Assembly (NCBI GenBank): GCA_012845835.1
Contig: JABAKD010000007.1
Span: 1,769,016-1,833,015, forward strand
DNA length: 64,000 bases
Origin: Undaria pinnatifida
Lineage: Eukaryota > Sar > Phaeophyceae > Laminariales > Alariaceae
Direction of reading: 5' to 3'
The notes below the pieces were generated by a model. That model was given only the letters and a program-made list of their open reading frames with translations. It had not been told where the DNA came from and did not search any database. The first letter of the stretch is position 1; every line of letters starts with the position of its first letter. This document shows, piece after piece, positions 54,803 through 64,000 of this stretch. A program made the translations under genes and the position numbers.

Positions 54803-54867
54803 CTACATGTGCTCCATCGAGAACTGACACAATCTCTCGGGAAGATCGCCACACCCCGGTTCCTGCT
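54803..54867 (-). pseudogene. Truncated duplicate of the DUF4168-like exon start
   Basis: After CCGAGCAG the minus strand reads EPGCGDLPERLCQFSMEHM and then a stop, matching the first 19 residues of the 54410-54676 exon at most positions. The acceptor-like CGAGCAG|GA and the peptide start are conserved, the rest is lost. Confidence 0.5.
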
Positions 54868-54899
54868 CGGAAAGTAAAACATATCAGTTATCGAAGGAT

Positions 54900-55740
54900 T
54901 TTCGATGTCAATCGAATCAAGACAAAGGAGTAACTTAGCAGCAGGACACAACGCACAAGAGGTCAATGCGGTATTTTCGCACTGCAGTGGCACCCTTTGG
55001 CAATGGCCTTGCGCCGACCCATTTTGGGTGAGGCGGCCCCTTTGCCGACAGCGTGCTGCTTCGATCCAACACCAACAGGCAGCAGGACACCCACAAGAGA
55101 CGAGCTACATCGCGGCGTTGCTCTCCCGCGTTGATGAGGTGGTATAAGTATAATAGTAGTAACGGGGGGGCGGCGGGGGGGGGAGTGCCCGCTATGTGAA
55201 CCCAGAGTCGAGTTACGAAAAGAGAGAGAGCTAGAGAAAGAGTGCGAAGATGATATATACACGATTGAAAAAAAAGAAGTAGGGTACAACCGGTGAGAAG
55301 GACCTAATCGCGGCTCTGCTCACTCACGTTCACGACAAATATTATATTGTAGTAGCAGGACACATCCCCCAAGACATAGCTTGCATCGTCAAGTATCCTT
55401 ACGGCATTTCGCGGTGTATATCTGTCTAGTAGTTTGTAACTACACAGCTCGTATATGTCGCTTAATAGGGCGAAGTTTCAGCACGAACACTGGATGTGTT
55501 GAATGTCCATGGATAGCAAAAAACGGTTTGATGCAAAGAACACACAACCGCAAAAGAAAACTATCGATCGCGGCACTACCCTCTCGCGATCATGACGTGG
55601 TTTTAGTAATAAAGTAATGAGGGGGGGGGGGCTGTTACCCCGGATTCGAGTTTAGAAAAAGGGCGGGACTGCGAAGATGACATGTGCAATGGAAAAATAA
55701 ACGAAAGTAGAACACAACCCACAAGAGAAAGAAATAAACG
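54900..55740. repeat. Diverged tandem repeats, about 250-bp units
   Basis: Blocks AGCAGGACACA, CATCGCGGC(G/A), TCTC(C/G)CG, GGTGGT(A/T)TAAGTA / GTGGTTTTAGTAATA, then a run of G, then GCCCGCTATGTGAACCC / GCTGTTACCCCGG and ACGAAAAGAGAGAG recur near 55070-55260, 55315-55400 and 55560-55700. A minus frame over 55.0-55.3 kb is open but unrecognised. Confidence 0.5.
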
Positions 55741-55756
55741 TATCAACCGCATATCT

Positions 55757-56025
55757 AGTGTCTCACGTTCATAAGGTGGTCTCTTTGCCGAAAGCGCAGA
55801 GCTTCGATCTCCCTTAAGCTCTTGGCGAAAAGCATGTTCTTGCTGACGATCTTGCCGTTCTGGCTCGTGACCTTGCTGTTCTTGGTAGCCATCTTCCCGC
55901 TGCTCTTGCTGGGCGGTCTGCGCTGCTGCTGCTTTTGCTGAGTTCGTTTTTGCTGTTGCTTCTTTCGCTGCTGCTGCTGCTGCTGCTGCTGCTTTGCCTC
56001 GCGCACCATCTGCTCGGATGGACAG
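55757..56025 (-). CDS. Gln-rich exon-like segment, copy 1
   Basis: The minus frame reads CPSEQMVREAKQQQQQQQQR, continues Lys/Gln-rich to RRPPSKSSGKMATKNSKV, and ends FAKSLREIEALRFRQRDHLM-NVRH before a stop at 55757. It resembles 56265-56160, where the frame reads PSEEIVHGAKQQQRQQ and ends LRKPPV. The two appear to be duplicated exons of the same minus-strand locus as the DUF4168-like pieces. The Gln tract comes from a CTG repeat. Confidence 0.35.
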
Positions 56026-56159
56026 AGATGGTAATAGTGAAAAAAACACAAAAACAAAATCGTCAATGAGCAAAGCAAACGTGAACAACAACAAAAAGTA
56101 CAAAACATGAGCAAAGTCGAAAAACGAAACAAACTAAAAATAGTGTGATCTTGCTACCG

Positions 56160-56265
56160 CTCTAGACGGGCGGTTTGCGCAGTTTTTTTTCGTTTTGATC
56201 CTGCTGCTGCTTTTGCTGTACTTGCTGTCTTTGCTGCTGCTTAGCTCCGTGCACTATCTCCTCGG
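56160..56265 (-). pseudogene. Gln-rich exon-like segment, copy 2
   Basis: Minus frame PSEEIVHGAKQQQRQQVQQK followed by a Lys-rich stretch and RKPPV then stop. Shorter and diverged relative to the copy at 55757-56025. Between the copies lies AT-rich DNA, and 56280-56560 is filled with AACAAAAACGAAAAGTG-type imperfect tandem repeats. Confidence 0.35.
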
Positions 56266-56279
56266 ATGGGAGGGACATG

Positions 56280-56580
56280 AGAAAAACGAAAAGTGAACAA
56301 AACAATAACAATGAAACGCTAAAAAACGTGAACAAAAACGAAAAGTGAACAAAAACAAAAACAGTGAAACGCTAAAAAACTTGAACAAGAACAAAAGCAA
56401 TGAAACACTAAAATACATGAACAAAACAAAAAGGCAAACAAAAGCGGAAACAATCAAACGCAAAAAACGTGAACAAAAACAAAAAAGCAGAGTGAAAAAT
56501 AAATAAATAAACGCCACAAAACGCGAACAAAAACAAAAAGCAGAGTGAAGAGTGAAGAGCGAAGCAGAGTGAACACGGGA
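56280..56580. repeat. A-rich tandem repeat (GTGAACAAAAACAAAAA)
   Basis: Imperfect units of about 28-40 bp with GTGAACAAAAACAAAAAG and GAAACGCTAAAAAAC. Lies between two exon-like segments and may be intronic. Confidence 0.8.
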
Positions 56581-56639
56581 TAAATACGAAACGTATTATA
56601 AAGATGTAGCATTAACGAGACAAACAAAAGGCAGATAAA

Positions 56640-56715
56640 CCTCTATATCTGTTGGTTCTCATCACGATCGCGGCGGGGCATCGTCTCGGGAAGCAACGCA
56701 GTAGCCTCAAAATAA
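56640..56715 (-). pseudogene. Truncated duplicate of the DUF4168-like exon end
   Basis: The minus frame ends LLPETMPRRDRDENQQI and stop. The full exon at 56836-57053 ends LVDLPETTPRRDRGDRGQQV and stop. Only this tail is recognisable. Confidence 0.4.
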
Positions 56716-56835
56716 GTACCATACAAAGAAAACAAAACATAAAAAATATCGACGGACAGACATACAATCAAAAGTAGCGTACAAAACCAAAAACGGAAAG
56801 CTACAACACAGAACGGATAGGTATAAGATATGAGT

Positions 56836-57060
56836 CTACACCTGCTGGCCCCTATCCCCGCGGTCGCGGCGGGGCGTTGTCTCGGGAAGATCCACCAACG
56901 GGTGGATCTTGTCGCCCCTAAGATCCGCGTTCACTCGGTAAAGATACGCCTGGTGCTGGACCCGCTCCCGGATATCCTTGCGCTTGCCCAAGATATGACT
57001 TAGCTCGTTGTAACGGCTAGTGGTTAGGCCGTTTGATCTGATGATGTTACCAGCCTGCAT
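56836..57060 (-). CDS. Exon-like segment with DUF4168-like C-terminal half
   Basis: The minus frame reads NIIRSNGLTTSRYNELSHIL, GKRKDIRERVQHQAYLYRVN, ADLRGDKIHPLVDLPETTPR and stops at 56836. 'NGLT-x-x-R-Y/F-N-E' followed by 'R-x-R-V...Y-x-Y-R-V' is typical of the DUF4168 C-terminal half. A 3' splice site (AATGCAG|GCTGG) fits at about 57053, and CAG|GTGTAG just before the stop could be a donor. The segment is similar to the 54410-54676 exon (shared ANGLDTAEFN / SNGLTTSRYN). Probably a coding or recently coding exon; complete gene structure unknown. Confidence 0.5.
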   Translation of the reverse strand: MQAGNIIRSNGLTTSRYNELSHILGKRKDIRERVQHQAYLYRVNADLRGDKIHPLVDLPETTPRRDRGDRGQQV

Positions 57061-57154
57061 TCATTGTTGGGGAATTCGTATAGAACGGAATGTGAGGGGT
57101 TAAAAATTTGGGTGGGAGGGGGGTTAGAGGAGAAAAGAGGTAAAGCGGGAGATG

Positions 57155-57629
<475 letters not shown>

Positions 57630-58069
57630 ACGATTACTACATTATGTAGATATATTCGTGGTTGGTGAGCTTTGTCGAAGATCCACGTGGGCATAAGAAC
57701 AAGAAAAGCAACAAGAGCAGAAACAGAAACACAAATAAGAGCAGGAACAAGAAGCGTTTATACCTGAAGCAAGTAGTTTTTTTGTGCCTGTCGAGCTTTA
57801 TCGGAGACCCACGGGCTGGACATCCACCTATTGTGCTGGTCTGGCTTCGTTACCTGAATATTACATGGGGTATACGCAAAAATCCACGAAGACTAGTTCA
57901 GACGGTTATCATAATTTGTGGAACCCCTGGGGGGGGGCTGCACAGGGACATTAATAATTAATGAATATCACACCATCACAGCAGGGGCATCGATATCACA
58001 CTAATATCACACCAAGAATAGAGGCACGGATAAAAACATGGATCTTACTTGTAGATATTAGCAGGGATG
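57630..58069. other. No gene recognised
   Basis: Includes a minor duplication of GAGCTTT(G/A)TCG(A/G)AGA at 57668 and 57791. Nothing else supported. Confidence 0.4.
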
Positions 58070-58505
58070 TGTACGGAGTAAGAACCGCTCCGCGGAGCGT
58101 TTTTTTTTCTTCATTCAATCTCGCGGAGCGGATATCCGCCCGTGGAAAAAGCCACGGATTACTACGGAGCGGATATCCGCCGCTACAAATTTCACGGATT
58201 AGTAAGGAGCGGATATCCGCCCTTGAATATGTCACGGAGCGGAGCGGATTTTTTCGAGTGTGTCACGAAGCGGAGCGGATAACCGCGTGCGGAGAAAGTC
58301 ACGGATCGTCTCGCAGCGAGATATCCGCCGCTACAAATGTCACGGGTTATTGCGGAGCGGACATCCGCCGCACGATTTTTTCACGGAGCGGTTCATCTCA
58401 CTCCGTCGATCAAACCGCGCAAAAACGCGGCTTTTCCCCACGGTACACCGTAGCAATTCTCCGTTAAATGATACGGCCAACAGTGAAAATGATACGGATA
58501 TCCGC
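58070..58505. repeat. Satellite island A1 (GCGGATATCCGC palindromes)
   Basis: Imperfect 35-50-bp units containing the 12-bp palindrome GCGGATATCCGC or variants, each near TCACGGA(G/T)...GGAGCG. The order of distinctive units (…CCCTTGAA(T/A)ATGTCAC, GAGCGGAGCGGATTTTT, AGTGTGT(C/T)ACG…) is the same as in island A2 at 60820-61085, so the block as a whole was duplicated. Confidence 0.8.
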
Positions 58506-59024
58506 GAGTGAATACCAGCAACAACGAAAGGGTACGTCGTGTACTGGCGGATAAAATGGACATTTTTGTTTGCGCAATCTTGTGGCGCCGAACGCACATC
58601 ACCCAACAAGGGAGAAAAAAGGTGCACATGCAAACGTTGCGCCCCCCGAGAAAACAAACAAAAACAAGACTATTGAATATTGACTACTTGAACATGCATT
58701 TGCTGATCATACAGCACAGAGTGACGGGGGCCGGGGCAGCAGGCGCGCAACGGCATCAACCTCTGACCCAGGACCACGGCTCTCCACCATGAACAAAAAA
58801 AAAAAGAAAAAAAAATCAACATCAGAGACACGTGAAACCAACTAAACCAACAGTGTAAAACGACAAAACGACCACCTGTTCAAATTACGTTGTTTACGCG
58901 GGGCGGGGGATGGATTCCATCGCTATGGGCGCCATGCAAGGAATACACCGTTATATCAAGCCGTTCTACGGTAGGTTATCCCGCATTCTGAACAATTTCG
59001 ATCGCGGAAAAACGTGACTTTTAG
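58506..59024. other. No gene recognised
   Basis: Short frames only; an A-rich patch lies at 58795-58818. Confidence 0.4.
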
Positions 59025-59465
59025 CGGTTTACGGTACCGGTATTCTCGGTACCGGTATGAATGTCGTACCGAACTTACCGAAGTCTCCGGTACCGGTGTT
59101 GACGTCGTACCGAACTTACCGAAGTTTCCGGTACGGGTATATGGAGGTGAACCGAACTTACCGAAGTGTCCGGCACCGGTACGAAAGTATGTACCGATAC
59201 CGCCGGTACCGATATTGATGTCATACCGAACTTACCGACGTTTCAGGTACCGGTATTGATGCCGTACCGAACATACCGAAGTTTCTGGTACCGGTATTGA
59301 TGTCATACCGAACTTACCGAAGTTCCCGGTGCCGGTATTGATGTCGTACCGAACTTGCCGAAGTTTCCGGTGCCGGTATTGATGTCGTACCCAACTTACC
59401 GAAGCGTCCGGTACCGGTACGAAAGTCTGTACCGGTACCGGTACCGGTACCGGTTCCGGCACACC
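59025..59465. repeat. Satellite island B1 (about 42-bp ACCGGTACC units)
   Basis: About ten units of the type CCGGTACCGGTATTGATGTC then GTACCGAACTTACCGAAGT. Units include the dyads GGTACC and ACCGGT. The same unit in the same orientation forms B2 at 60290-60760. Open frames through it are repeat artefacts. Confidence 0.9.
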
Positions 59466-59810
59466 CTTGAATGCATATACCAGCAGTACCGGCGGTATAT
59501 ACCGCCGGCAAGGTACCGACGCACACTTGCGCTTAGATACATAAAACTGGACATAAACTGGCGGTACATGGTATATGGTACATGGTACATGTACAGACTA
59601 AAATCCGGTATTGGCCGAGGGTACCCGCTGAGGTATAGGATTGAAGTGAACTATAATTGGTTCTTATATTTTCGTTATTTTTCTCTTATTGAATCTGATA
59701 TATTTAAAAATGAAAAAATACAGCTGTGAGATCGACCAAAAAAGATTTTCTGATCAAAATTCAGCTTTGCAAGCTGCGTGTGATACTTCCATCGCGCTGT
59801 TCGAAAGTTA
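59466..59810. other. No gene recognised; GATCGACC...TTTGCAAGCTGCGTG repeat at about 59730-59800
   Basis: The segment GAGATCGACCAAAAAAGATT then AGCTTTGCAAGCTGCGTGTG is inverted relative to 61815-61895 and related to two copies near 63.8 kb. Confidence 0.5.
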
Positions 59811-60161
59811 AGGTACCCTGTGGATTATCGGCAGGGCGCCGCCTTCTCGTCGATCGTTTCGACGTACACGCCAATCGAGTACATAAACGAGGCTTCACGC
59901 GTCCCTTGCCTCCGAAAACCGGCCGGCGCCGGGAAACCATCGACGACTTTGATCGTCGCCGGCAACTCGTACACGTCTCCCGTGAGCGAGTTGTACACAG
60001 GAGCAGGCAAAATCACCGCCACGGCTTTGTTTTCGCGTCCACGTCGATAACTTCTGCCGCTGGCGCTGGTGTGTGTGAGCTGGCAAAGATGACCCGCCAC
60101 CAGAAGCGGTGGCATCACTGCTGGAAGACACCTCATTCTGGGAAGTTGCGCCCTTGCTCAT
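59811..60161 (-). pseudogene. Broken minus-strand reading frame, possibly BED-finger-like
   Basis: A start-like frame from 60161 (MSKGATSQNEVSSSSDATAS) shifts frame near 60040 and continues as GDVYELPATIKVVDGFPAPA, GFRRQGTREASFMYSIGVYV and ETIDEKAAPCR, then stops at 59825. The final part resembles the approach to a BED zinc finger of hAT-type transposases (aromatic-x-V...DEKA-x-C), but the second Cys pair and the His ligands are not present in frame. A decayed transposase N-terminus is possible; a host gene fragment is equally so. Confidence 0.3.
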
Positions 60162-60289
60162 GCGTGTTCAAAGTCTCGGTATGCCGAGCGTACTGGAAGA
60201 CGCTTGGGGACCGGGGTGTGTGTGGCTTGGAGTGCTGCCTGGAGCCAAAACTCGGAGGGATGACGTCACAATGTGGTAGAATCGGGTTG

Positions 60290-60760
60290 ATATCGTGCCA
60301 AACGTACCGAAGTGTCCCGTACCGGCTCCGGGACATACGTGCATACCGGTACCGCCGGTACCGGTATTGATGTCGTACCGAACTTACCGAAGTGTCCGGT
60401 ACCGGTGTTGATGTCGTACCGAACTTACCGAGGTGTCCGGTACCGGTGTTGATGTCGTACCAAACTTAACGAAGTTTCCGGTGACGGTATTGATAGCGTA
60501 CCGAACTCACCGAAATGTCCGGTACCGATATTGACGTCGCCGAAATGTCCGGTACCGATATTGACGTCGTACCGAACTTACCGAGATTCCGATACCGGTA
60601 TTGATGTTGTACGGAACATACCGAAGTTTGCGGTACCGGTATTGATGTCGTACCGAACTTACCGAAGTTGCAGGTACCGGTATTGACGCCGTACCGAAGT
60701 TACCGAAGTTGCTGGTACCGGTAATACCGGCGATATATACCGCCGGTACGCCTCGATACG
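60290..60760. repeat. Satellite island B2 (about 42-bp ACCGGTACC units)
   Basis: About eleven units like those of B1, same orientation, starting GTACCGAAGTGTCC and ending near CCGGCGATATATACCGCCGG. Confidence 0.9.
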
Positions 60761-60819
60761 TACCGTACCGAACACACCCTTTAAAAACCGCATTTCACAA
60801 CCGTGACCGCGCAGTTGTA

Positions 60820-61085
60820 ATCCATGCGGAGCGTAGCGTTTTTTTTATAATGTCACGGAGTGGATATCCGCACGTCGGGAAACTCACGGATTATTGCGAA
60901 ATGGATATCCGCCCTTGAAAATGTCACTGAGCGGAGCGGATTTTTCTAGTGTGTTACGGAGCGGATATCCTCTTTTGGGAAAAGTCAAGGATTGTCACGG
61001 ATCGGATATCCGCCGGTGCAAATCTCTCGGAGCGGTGCGGTTTGGTCGAACCCCTCCGTAAAAAGCCGCTCCACGGATATATTCT
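60820..61085. repeat. Satellite island A2 (GCGGATATCCGC-like palindromes)
   Basis: Second block of the A satellite, same orientation as A1 and with the same internal order of variants. It ends GCTCCACGGATATATTCTCG. Confidence 0.8.
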
Positions 61086-61225
61086 CGCTCCGTACACATC
61101 CCTACATATTAGGGGCTTATTGTGCTCATCACCTTCATATCGAGTGTACCTGGGGCATGGATATTGTTGTTCTCACATTATACGCGTATGACTATATCAT
61201 AGGAGGGGCATGAATACCACAGTTC

Positions 61226-61522
61226 TTTTTTTTTCACACTTCTACTTTCCAGCTTCTGGACAGGCCGTGGTCTCAGGTGTCGTCCCTTCTCCCCCCCGGT
61301 TCTTGCCTTCAATTTTTATCGCGCTTTAGGTTCAGCAATCCCACTGCTCGTCGATTTTTCATCGAGTGTAGATAACTCACGCTCTCGCGCTTTCCGCAAG
61401 TCAATTTGTGCGCAAGAAAAAGTCCCAACGAATTTATACGAGTATGCACTCGGTGGGGCTCGAACTCACGAAACTGACCTATACCAGGCTCGAGGATAAC
61501 CTGATACGCCACCGGGGCGACC
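61226..61522 (-). mobile_element. tRNA-derived SINE, copy 2
   Basis: Minus-strand copy of the element at 52871-53181, with the same A box (TGGCGTATCAGG), a B box GAGTTCGAGCCCC and the same body (GACTTTTTCTTGCGCAC, AAATTGACTTGCGGAAA on the element strand). Its A tail is nine bases (61226-61234 as T). A CACAGT present on both sides may be a short TSD. Two diverged copies in one window suggest a family of reasonable copy number. Confidence 0.8.
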
Positions 61523-62100
61523 GGATTCACAGTATAAAATAGGAGCAAGATTATCATATTGACAACAGGAGCATGGATACCGTACCGTAGGGTAGGGCAT
61601 GGCTATCAATGATAGGGGCATACGGCAGTACCAGAACGCGATATACTTGTAAAGCACATGGTTGAAGCATACGGACAACATACGAGTAGTATGGTCATGA
61701 TTATCATATCGTAGGGCATGACCATCGCAGTATAGTCTAGTCCTGTTGACCCCGGCGTTAGCATGGGAGTCAGCGACCTGTATCCTTCACGAGGTATACA
61801 TACCCCGTAACACGCGCGATCGAAGTATCACACGCAGCTTGCAAAGCTAAGTTTTGGCCAAAAAATCACTTTTGGTCGATCTCACAGCTGAACTGCATTT
61901 TTTTTTTTTCTTCAATACAGGGGCATACGGCACACTGTACCAGTACAAGATATGCTTATGAAGTTGACAGAAGCATGGATATCAAGGTGGAGTCATCAAT
62001 AGCATCTGGTATTGAGTAGAGGCATGAATCTACGTATAGTGAAGACAACACATATCAACCGAGCAGTTCCCAGGTATTCAATAGATATTCATCATTTATG
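61523..62100. repeat. Short dispersed repeat at about 61740-61900; rest unrecognised
   Basis: GAGTCAGCGACCTGTATCCTT, ACGCGCGATCGAAGTATCAC and GCAGCTTGCAAAGCTAAG occur here in the same order as similar blocks at 63725-63810. Nothing else supported. Confidence 0.5.
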
Positions 62101-62154
62101 TCATGGATTAGTAGGTAAGGCGTTCGATTTTCGATATATTTGGTATTTGGAATT

Positions 62155-62790
62155 CCGATATATGTCCGCCATGAACATCTCCCGTGGCACCCACGCTGGG
62201 GTAGAGGTGTCCCAGCGGGTGGGCGGTGTCCTTGATAACCTTATCCCTTTCCAGCCTCATTGACATTTTCTGATATTGATAACCTGGTGGCTGATGTCTA
62301 TCGTATAGTATTATAGTTGACATATCGATGTTTTATATGTTGATATTCGGGTATTCCAAAACTACGATATTTGATATTTTGAGGTGTCGGTCATGGCCAT
62401 CTCCAGCGGGACTCACGCTGAGGTAGAGGTGTGGCAGCGGGTTCGTGGTGTCCTTGACAACTTCATCATTTTTTTGCCTCAAGTTGTTCATATGTTTATA
62501 TTGTTCAAATATGTGTATAGCAGTTGACAAATTCGATATTTTGATGCATCAATATTTCGATATTTCGACACATGACATTTTGATGCTCCGATATATTCAA
62601 TATTCCGGTATTGAATATTCCGATAACGTGGCACTCACACTGAGGTAGAGGTGCGCCAATGGGTTGGTGGTGTCCTTGATGACTTTATCCCTTTCCTGCC
62701 TCAAGAAGTGCGTACCCGCTAACGCCGCCGAGTATCTGTCCAACTCCTGGAGGGCAAACGATAACATGGATCCCGACAAAACAGCAGACG
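62155..62790 (-). repeat. Approximately 235-bp tandem repeat, three units, with a conserved minus-strand peptide
   Basis: Units near 62160-62265, 62390-62490 and 62630-62705 share a block that on the minus strand reads L(R)(Q)(E/K)(R/N)D(K/E)V(I/V)KDT-(x)-(x)PL-(x)-HLY. The spacers are AT-rich ATATTTCGATATT-like DNA. Conservation of KDTTNPL(A/P)HLYLSVS across diverged copies suggests a duplicated exon. Copy 3 extends upstream as an open frame with SFALQELDRYSAALAGTHFL. No family recognised. Confidence 0.5.
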
Positions 62791-62864
62791 GCATCAGTCA
62801 GTCCAGGTCGGAGTACATAATTGATCAGAGGACGCAGGGTGTGCCGACGTGGTCTCACTCGTGA

Positions 62865-63220
62865 AAAAGGTTTCGCGGACTGCAGAGAGTGCTCTACGCA
62901 AAAAAAATGTCCTCGCCCCTGACAGAAGTTGTCTACCAGTACAATTGTTTCAATTACGTCAGTTGTGAGTTGGACCACTTGAGTGGTCGATACGCATCTT
63001 TACAGGGTGCGTGAGCTTCGTATGTACAGCTTTTCGAAGAGATACTTTCCTTTTGTTTAGGCGGCCATGTACATCTACGGTACTCGTAGGAGCTACTATA
63101 AGTAGGACGTCTGTAAAGCGATACTACATAATAATATAACGAAATCTGCCAGAGTAACAAAACACTACCACGCAGTTGATATCACCTCATTATCTTTCTA
63201 GCCATCCATGCTGTAGCTCC
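62865..63220. other. No gene recognised
   Basis: Short frames only. Confidence 0.45.
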
Positions 63221-63700
63221 AATTCGTCCCCCCCCCCCCCCCCCTCCTTCCCCACCACCCGCACCATCGCCTAGACCTAGCACCACGTGTATAGCAAACC
63301 CCTACATCTATGCGACATAAAGCTGTTGGAAATCCCCCCCCCCCCACCCCTTCGAACACTTCGCCTTCTCCTCACTGGCTGTACGACTTACAGGATATAC
63401 ACGATAAACTGATGCATTCCTTCCACAACCGTCAGATTTGTTCCCTTGAAGGAAATATAGTTTCCACGCACAGATTGAGTTGCCCCGCCCGTTTCTCCCT
63501 TCCCCCCCCCGCTCCCTCTTGTTCAAACCCAGGCCCCCACGCCCTTAAAAACTCCGCCCTCCCCTCACCGCTTATACGACTTACAGGATACACATGATGA
63601 ACTGATGCATTTCCTTCCACAGCTGTCATTTTGTTCCCCTCAAAAACGAGTTTTATAGTTTCCGCGCACAGACTGACTAACATCACCCCGTTGACCTTGG
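63221..63700. repeat. C tract and approximately 200-bp tandem duplication
   Basis: A run of C at 63227-63244, then units at about 63330-63500 and 63535-63690. They share CTCACTGGCTGTACGACTTA / CTCACCGCTTATACGACTTA, ACAGGATA(T/C)ACA(C/T)GAT(A/G)AACTGATG, TTCCACA and a GTTTCC(A/G)CGCACAGA(T/C)TGA block. TTACAG|GATA could be a splice acceptor on the plus strand. The minus frames are Gly/Arg-rich and unrecognised. Confidence 0.65.
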
Positions 63701-64000
63701 TACAAGCTACACTGTAGTTCCAAGCGGAGTCGCCGACCTATATCCTTAATGAGGACACTCACACAATAATACGCGCGATAGGAGTATCACACACAGCTTG
63801 CAAAGATGAGTTTCGACAAAATCTTCCATCTCAAAGCTGCAGCGTATTTTTATTTTTAGAATAATAGCGGAGTATCACGCACAGCTTGAAAATATGAGTT
63901 TCGACGAAACTTTCGATCACAGTTGTACGAGGTGGTGCATTGAAGCCCTTCCTCCCCCCCCCCCCGCCCCCCCCCCGCCCCCACACCCCCACCTCCCCCC
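63701..64000. repeat. Two short repeat copies and terminal C-rich stretch
   Basis: GAGTATCACACACAGCTTGC (about 63791) and GAGTATCACGCACAGCTTGA (about 63870) are adjacent copies of the TTGCAAGCTGCGTG repeat. The window ends in poly-C/A simple sequence from about 63950. Confidence 0.65.

Overview
This window looks like nuclear DNA from a large, repeat-rich eukaryotic genome. It has four LTR retrotransposons, tRNA-derived SINEs with poly(A) tails, MITEs with target-site duplications (TSDs), many micro- and minisatellites, no operon-like gene packing and no long host reading frame. Exon-sized tandem duplications with plausible splice sites, plus a DUF4168-like domain (a family common in cyanobacteria and plastid-bearing lineages), fit a photosynthetic protist. 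A brown alga or other stramenopile is my guess, but nothing here proves the lineage.

Layout. 1-17 kb: no intact gene. There is a dispersed family of short elements with GGGGTGCAG-type inverted ends (at least six copies, several with internal minisatellites), a 76-bp TA-flanked foldback element, a 203-bp tandem duplication, and exon-like duplicated segments between 11.7 and 16.2 kb. 17.4-20.4 kb: a minus-strand LTR element (E4) with identical 457-bp LTRs and a primer-binding region matching a whole tRNA T arm. 21.6-22.8 kb: a PIF/Harbinger-like MITE with a sibling copy inserted inside it. 25.8-35.0 kb: an old, broken Ty1/copia element (E2) whose integrase region is split by a younger deletion derivative (E3, 28.4-31.6 kb). 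35-44.7 kb: mostly repeats and unrecognised sequence. 44.7-52.4 kb: a nearly intact Ty1/copia element (E1). It has a gag-pol frame of about 1550 codons with one in-frame TGA, a Drosophila-copia-style primer site complementary to the anticodon arm of initiator tRNA-Met, and an additional 179-residue reading frame downstream of pol. 52.4-53.8 kb: tandem repeats, a tRNA-derived SINE and a hAT-type MITE, whose empty sites are visible in a paralogous copy at 44.5 kb. 54.4-57.1 kb: a minus-strand locus of duplicated exon-like pieces with DUF4168-like and Gln-rich segments. 57.2-61.1 kb: a hexanucleotide array, then two kinds of satellite island arranged A-B-unique-B-A around a broken minus-strand reading frame. 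61.2-64 kb: a second SINE and more tandem duplications.

The only genes whose roles are clear are those of the retrotransposons: Gag packages the RNA, and protease, integrase, reverse transcriptase and RNase H make and insert the DNA copy. LTR divergence gives a relative order of insertion. E2 is oldest (about 8% LTR divergence), E1 is young (6 substitutions plus one 3-bp indel in about 430 bp), E3 is younger (3 substitutions in 420 bp), and E4 is youngest (no difference seen).

Limits: all alignments were done by eye. Exon calls outside the transposons are hypotheses without transcript support, and most short open frames in low-complexity DNA were left out.
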